64,000 nucleotides of DNA from positions 37,006 to 101,005 of the forward strand of contig JADJHU010000006.1 of NCBI GenBank assembly GCA_016707425.1, in the 5' to 3' direction. The position numbers and the translations under genes were made by a program. The stretch's first letter is position 1, and the number at the start of each line of letters is the position of its first letter. Origin of the DNA: Gammaproteobacteria bacterium (GTDB taxonomy: Bacteria > Pseudomonadota > Gammaproteobacteria > Steroidobacterales > Steroidobacteraceae). A model generated the notes under the pieces. The model saw nothing but the letters and a program-made list of their open reading frames with translations. It did not search any database and was not told the DNA's origin. Below are positions 60,712-64,000 of this stretch, in pieces.

Positions 60712-61263
60712 ATGACCACACGGCAGCGCATCGTTCGTTCCCTCAACACTCGTTCATCCTCCGGAGCCATTGGCGTCGCCGAGGCGAAGTTCAGCACAGG
60801 ATGGTCCTCGGCGACCGGCACGCTCATCAGTGACGACACCCTCGTCGAAACGGCCCTGAAGCTCGTCTCGACGAAGCTGGTGCGGGGCGACCGGCTGGAG
60901 AGCCCGAGAGCCACTCGGCAGTACCTGAGCCTGCGGTTCGCCAGCCTGGAGCACGAGGTCTTCTGCTGCCTGTGGCTCGACAACCGACACCGCGTGATTG
61001 CCTGCGACGAGCTGTTCCGCGGGACCATCGACGGTGCCAGCGTCCACCCCCGTGAGGTGGTCAAGCGGGCCCTGGCGCACAACGCCGCGGCGGTCATCCT
61101 GGCGCACAACCACCCGTCCGGCGTGGCCGAGCCGAGCCAGGCCGATGAGCTGATCACGCATCGTCTGAAGGATGCCCTGGCCATCGTGGACATCCGCGTT
61201 CTGGACCACCTGATCGTGGCGGGCGACCAGGTGGTGTCGCTCGCGGAACGCGGGGTGCTGTAG
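60712..61263 (+). CDS. radC: RadC-family JAMM-domain protein
   Basis: Mobile-element RadC proteins carry an MPN/JAMM fold, with the zinc motif AVILAHNHPSGVAEPSQAD seen near residue 130. Function is not settled; a DNA-repair role was disproved for E. coli RadC. The 183-residue product is of normal length for element-borne versions. The ATG is preceded by GGAGAC and by the third structured leader. Confidence 0.9.
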   Translation: MTTRQRIVRSLNTRSSSGAIGVAEAKFSTGWSSATGTLISDDTLVETALKLVSTKLVRGDRLESPRATRQYLSLRFASLEHEVFCCLWLDNRHRVIACDELFRGTIDGASVHPREVVKRALAHNAAAVILAHNHPSGVAEPSQADELITHRLKDALAIVDIRVLDHLIVAGDQVVSLAERGVL

Positions 61264-61394
61264 CCGGTCGAGCGGGAGGGGCGGCGGTTGTCGCCCTCCC
61301 TGCTGTTGATTGCGTTCTGAAGTGGTGAGGTCGGCGAGGGCAGAGAGGCGGGCGGAGGCGGGCGACGGGCGACTGCGGGGCGCAGATTTGCTGC

Positions 61395-61464
61395 GAGGTT
61401 AGGGGGTCATTTCGCTTGAAACGCAGGATAGCCTGCGGCTTAGCGTTGGGACACATTGTGACCC
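61395..61464. other. probable oriT with IncP-like nic site
   Basis: On the minus strand 61430-61423 reads TATCCTGC, matching the IncP/Ti nic consensus YATCCTG|Y, so the cut would fall between 61424 and 61423. The site lies in a small dyad CGCAGG-ATAG-CCTGCG. A second imperfect palindrome GGGACACATTGTGACCC (61448-61464) touches the mobC start codon and may be its operator or relaxosome site. The relaxosome genes begin immediately after, so the 200-base gap between radC and mobC is the expected oriT position. Confidence 0.68.
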
Positions 61465-62046
61465 ATGAGTTGTACGGAAGTCGTCAAGGCGCGCGTGACT
61501 GTAGAGACGAAGCGAGAGATCGCAGAGGCTGCAGCGCGTGAAAATCTGACCGAGTCGGCCTGGCTGAAACGCCTGCTCATCCGGGAGATGCGGGCGGCTC
61601 GCGATCCGGCCAGGACTCAGCCTGCGCCGCGGCGCGGCGAGGCAGCGCGGCGACGTGGCGGACACCGTGGCGGGCCCTGCGAGCGCCCAATCCTGATCCG
61701 GCTGCGGACCGAGGATCGCCTGCTGCTGGGCGCGCGATCAGAGGCTCGTGGGATGCGCCCGGCGACCTATGTCGCGGTCCTCACCCGTAGCCACCTCCGG
61801 CACCTGGCACCGCTGCCGAAGGACGAATTGCTGGCGCTCCGGCGCAGCATCGGCGAGCTGGCAGCCATCGGCCGGAACCTCAATCAGATCGCCAAGGCAG
61901 CCAATGACGGCGGACGCGTTCCGGGTTCGGCGCGCGAGGAGTTCCGGGCAATGCTCAGGGTCTGCGAGGCGCTGCGGGACAACACCAAGGGGCTGCTGAA
62001 GGCGAACCTCACGAGCTGGGAGAGCGGGCATGGCGAAGACGTTTAG
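61465..62046 (+). CDS. mobC: MobC-like relaxosome accessory protein
   Basis: The 193-residue product has an N-terminal ribbon-helix-helix-like part (VKARVTVETKREIAEAAARE) and the MobC C-terminal signature ALRRSIGELAAIGRNLNQIA. MobC proteins bind oriT and help the relaxase open the nic site. Its stop lies inside the relaxase start by a 17-base overlap. Confidence 0.85.
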   Translation: MSCTEVVKARVTVETKREIAEAAARENLTESAWLKRLLIREMRAARDPARTQPAPRRGEAARRRGGHRGGPCERPILIRLRTEDRLLLGARSEARGMRPATYVAVLTRSHLRHLAPLPKDELLALRRSIGELAAIGRNLNQIAKAANDGGRVPGSAREEFRAMLRVCEALRDNTKGLLKANLTSWESGHGEDV

Positions 62047-63066
62047 CCTCCCCAAGGAGGAGCCACTGCTGAACATCGCCAGCTACGCGCGGGGAGGCCC
62101 GCGGGCGGCAGACCGGCTCACACCATCGCAGATCGAGCACATCCGCCTGACCGTCAACCGCGCGCCGGAGGCGGTCGTGAAGGTCCTGCCGAGGAGCAGC
62201 AACGACTTGAAGGCCGTCGGCAAGCACCTCGACTACATCGGTCGGCGGGGAAACCTGGAGCTGGAGGGCGACGACGGAGAGCGGCTGCAGGGACGCGTCG
62301 CAGATGCGTTGCTGGAGGACTGGGATCTCGACGTTGATGACGTGAGACGGCAAGGGAGTCTCACCGCGGCGAGCAAACGGACTCCCCGAAGCTGGTCCTC
62401 AAACTGATGTTCTCGATGCCACCCGGCACGCCGCCGCAGAAGGTGCTCTCCGCGGTACGCAACTTCGCGCGCGAGGAGTTCTACGGCCAGCATCGCTACG
62501 CGATGGTGCTGCACACCGACGAGCCGCACCCGCATGTGCATCTGGTCCTCAAGGCCGTGAGCGAGCAGGGCGTGCGGCTCAACATCAAGAAGGCGACCCT
62601 GCGGCACTGGCGGTCGCAGTTCGCGAGTCACCTACGGGTGCAGGGGGTAGCGGCCAATGCCACCGAGCGTGCGGTTCGCGGAGAAAGTCGCAGTGCCAAG
62701 AAGGATGGCATCTACCGGGCGAGTCTGGCGGAGATTCTTCCACATACGCGCCCAAGTGAGCTGTCGCCAAGAATTTGGGTTCCAGCGTTGGTGGGCAGCG
62801 GAATCTGGCATCACGCGTTGCTGGAGACGGGAGAAGCGTACGATTTCAGCTCGGATGGCGGTCCGTGGTAGAGAGGCTCGTGGCGCAGGGCGACCGGAGG
62901 GTTAGCGGCCGTGTGATTCCAGTTCTCCGGTGACATGCCACGGCCACTGACCGATCCGGGAATGGGTGATACGAGGCTGCTGTTCAGGTCCATACCGGGC
63001 AACAGGAGGCAAGAACGCGATGAGTCCGCGTATCGCGACGCTATGGAACCAACGCTGGGAATTGCG
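62030..63066 (+). pseudogene. MOBP-type relaxase, frameshifted and decayed at the 3' end
   Basis: The relaxase nicks oriT and pilots DNA into the channel. From ATG 62030 the first frame covers RSSNDLKAVGKHLDYIGRRG and LLEDWDLDVDD, breaking near 62,343. A second frame reads PKLVLKLMFSMPPGTPPQKV, FAREEFYGQHRYAMVLHTDE and PHPHVHLVLKAV, with the metal-binding histidine triad intact. After GIYRAS, near 62,730, family sequence continues only in pieces in other frames (GWRSVVERLVAQGDRRVSG, then DMPRPLTDPG from 62,935), so the C-terminal end is broken. Confidence 0.8.
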
Positions 63067-64000
63067 TCAGGCCGACTTTGCGACGGTAGCTTCGGAGAAC
63101 CGTTCAGGGCGGCCGCAATCAATCTGAACCGCATCCTCGATGTCTTCATCGCTGGTCGAAAACCCTAAGCTGAAATCGGATCGACGACTCAGCGTCGTCA
63201 CCGGATATCCCGATGGCGCGAAGCACATGAGAGGAGCCGGGATACCGGCAATACAGGCCGAGCCGGTCAGGAGCTGCAAAGACGGTTGCATGACGTTCAG
63301 CGCGTCTTGTGCTGCGAAACCGTGAAAGCAAACATTCGCGTTACCGGGATGCCGCTTCTCCGGGGAGGGCCATTGACGGTACCACGGCGATTTACGCAGT
63401 GTTTCCACAAAATGATCTCGCCGCGCATGCAGGCTTTACGGCACGCGCCTCAAGCGCTTGATCGGATATGAGCCACTCGGCGGCGGCCCCATGCCTACGC
63501 ATAGAGGCAAGAAGTGTTCCAGACCTCCAGCCCATTTGCTGACCCGCCCATGGATGAGGGTTCGATCAGCTCCTGAAAGTCGCGGCGGACAAAGGACGCC
63601 AATGCCAGAGTGGACCGCCCATCTTGTGAGGCCAGAAAGGCTCATGAGGTCATTCACGGGCGAGGTCTGCATAGAGCATCGCCATCGGCGCTTGCGCAGC
63701 GTCGGTGTGGAATACGGCACCCGCCTATGTGCCACTTGCGCGAGGGCTGTCGCCTGGTCGTTCCGCCTCGTTATTGACGGTCATGACTGAAACGGCGAGC
63801 ACCGTTTCATCAGGGCGTCCTCAAGGCAAGCGACGGACACTCGCCCTTTAGCGTCTACCGGCAGCAGACAATCCGGTAGCCATATCTGTCCTTCAGAAAA
63901 TCGGCGGCAGCAAGGACGCTCTTATGCTCGATGGACAAGTATGCGGTCCCGCCGCTTCTCGGCACGTCGGCCCGCAAGACCTAGGAGCGCTAGGTTATTT
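63067..64000 (-). pseudogene. cysteine desulfurase (NifS/IscS/DndA-type), heavily frameshifted, 5' end outside window
   Basis: Reading the minus strand from 64,000 downward, pieces in different frames follow the family order: NLALLGLAG, SIEHKSVLAAADFLKDRYGY, PVDAKGRVSVACLEDAL, TVLAVSVMTVNNE, AGAVFHTDAAQAP, NDLMSLSG with HKMGGP in the next frame (PLP lysine), GIGVL, VRRDFQELIEP, AAEWLISDQALEARA, FVETLRKS, EKRHPGNANVCFHGF, GSACIAGIPAP (catalytic cysteine), SHVLRAIGISGDDAESSIRF and SLGFSTSDEDIEDAVQID. The stop is at 63067. At least eight frame changes occur in 930 bases. It converges on the relaxase. Confidence 0.8.

Noticed and set aside
61264..61464. Fourth copy of the structured leader before mobC
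   Set aside because: The gap lacks the paired CCCGCC arms and the GTCAAGGA stem; it holds the nic site instead.

Overview
The window is high-GC DNA from a gammaproteobacterium. The order pilB-pilA-pilR-pilS next to sucC-sucD, followed by nadE, bamD, rluD, pgeF and clpB, is like that of the Xanthomonadales/Nevskiales/Steroidobacterales neighbourhood; this placement is inferred from gene order and protein flavour, not from a search.

Positions 1 to about 39,180 are core chromosome. On the plus strand lie the end of an M23 peptidase gene, secA, mutT, a small conserved gene and an S9 peptidase. A minus-strand block follows: pilS, pilR, pilA, pilB, pilC, pilD, coaE, zapD, yacG and a TPMT-family methyltransferase. 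It covers type IV pilus assembly, its two-component control and genes that usually travel with pilD. Next are sucCD, nadE, bamD (minus), rluD, pgeF, a ZIP transporter, clpB, a RES-domain remnant, an FmdB-family gene, aspS, a hydrolase, mutS (minus), pncC, thpR, recA, recX, alaS, csrA and tRNA-Ser(GCU). Regulatory sites visible by eye are a consensus sigma-54 promoter before pilA, a heat-shock type promoter before clpB and a terminator after pilA.

From tRNA-Ser to the right edge (about 39,180-64,000) lies an integrative and conjugative element. It has a P4-like integrase beside the tRNA, small helix-turn-helix regulators, an AbiEi/AbiEii toxin-antitoxin pair with a symmetric operator, a FlhC-like regulator with a divergent partner, and a P-type VirB2-VirB11/VirD4 secretion system with an EexN lipoprotein. 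After these come two paralogous accessory proteins, ArdB/KlcA antirestriction, DUF932 and RadC genes (each behind a copy of the same structured leader), an IncP-like nic site, MobC and a MOBP-type relaxase. No right-hand att site is seen, so the element probably runs past position 64,000.

Two things stand out. First, three copies of a covarying RNA-like leader (radC-motif-like) sit in front of three consecutive DNA-defence/recombination genes. Second, single-base frameshifts interrupt otherwise well-conserved genes all along the window (zapD, sucD, mutS, virB4, virB8, virB10, virD4, relaxase), and the last 0.9 kb holds a cysteine desulfurase gene recognisable only by stitching several frames. 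The simplest reading is indel error in the assembly, with true decay possible at the right end.
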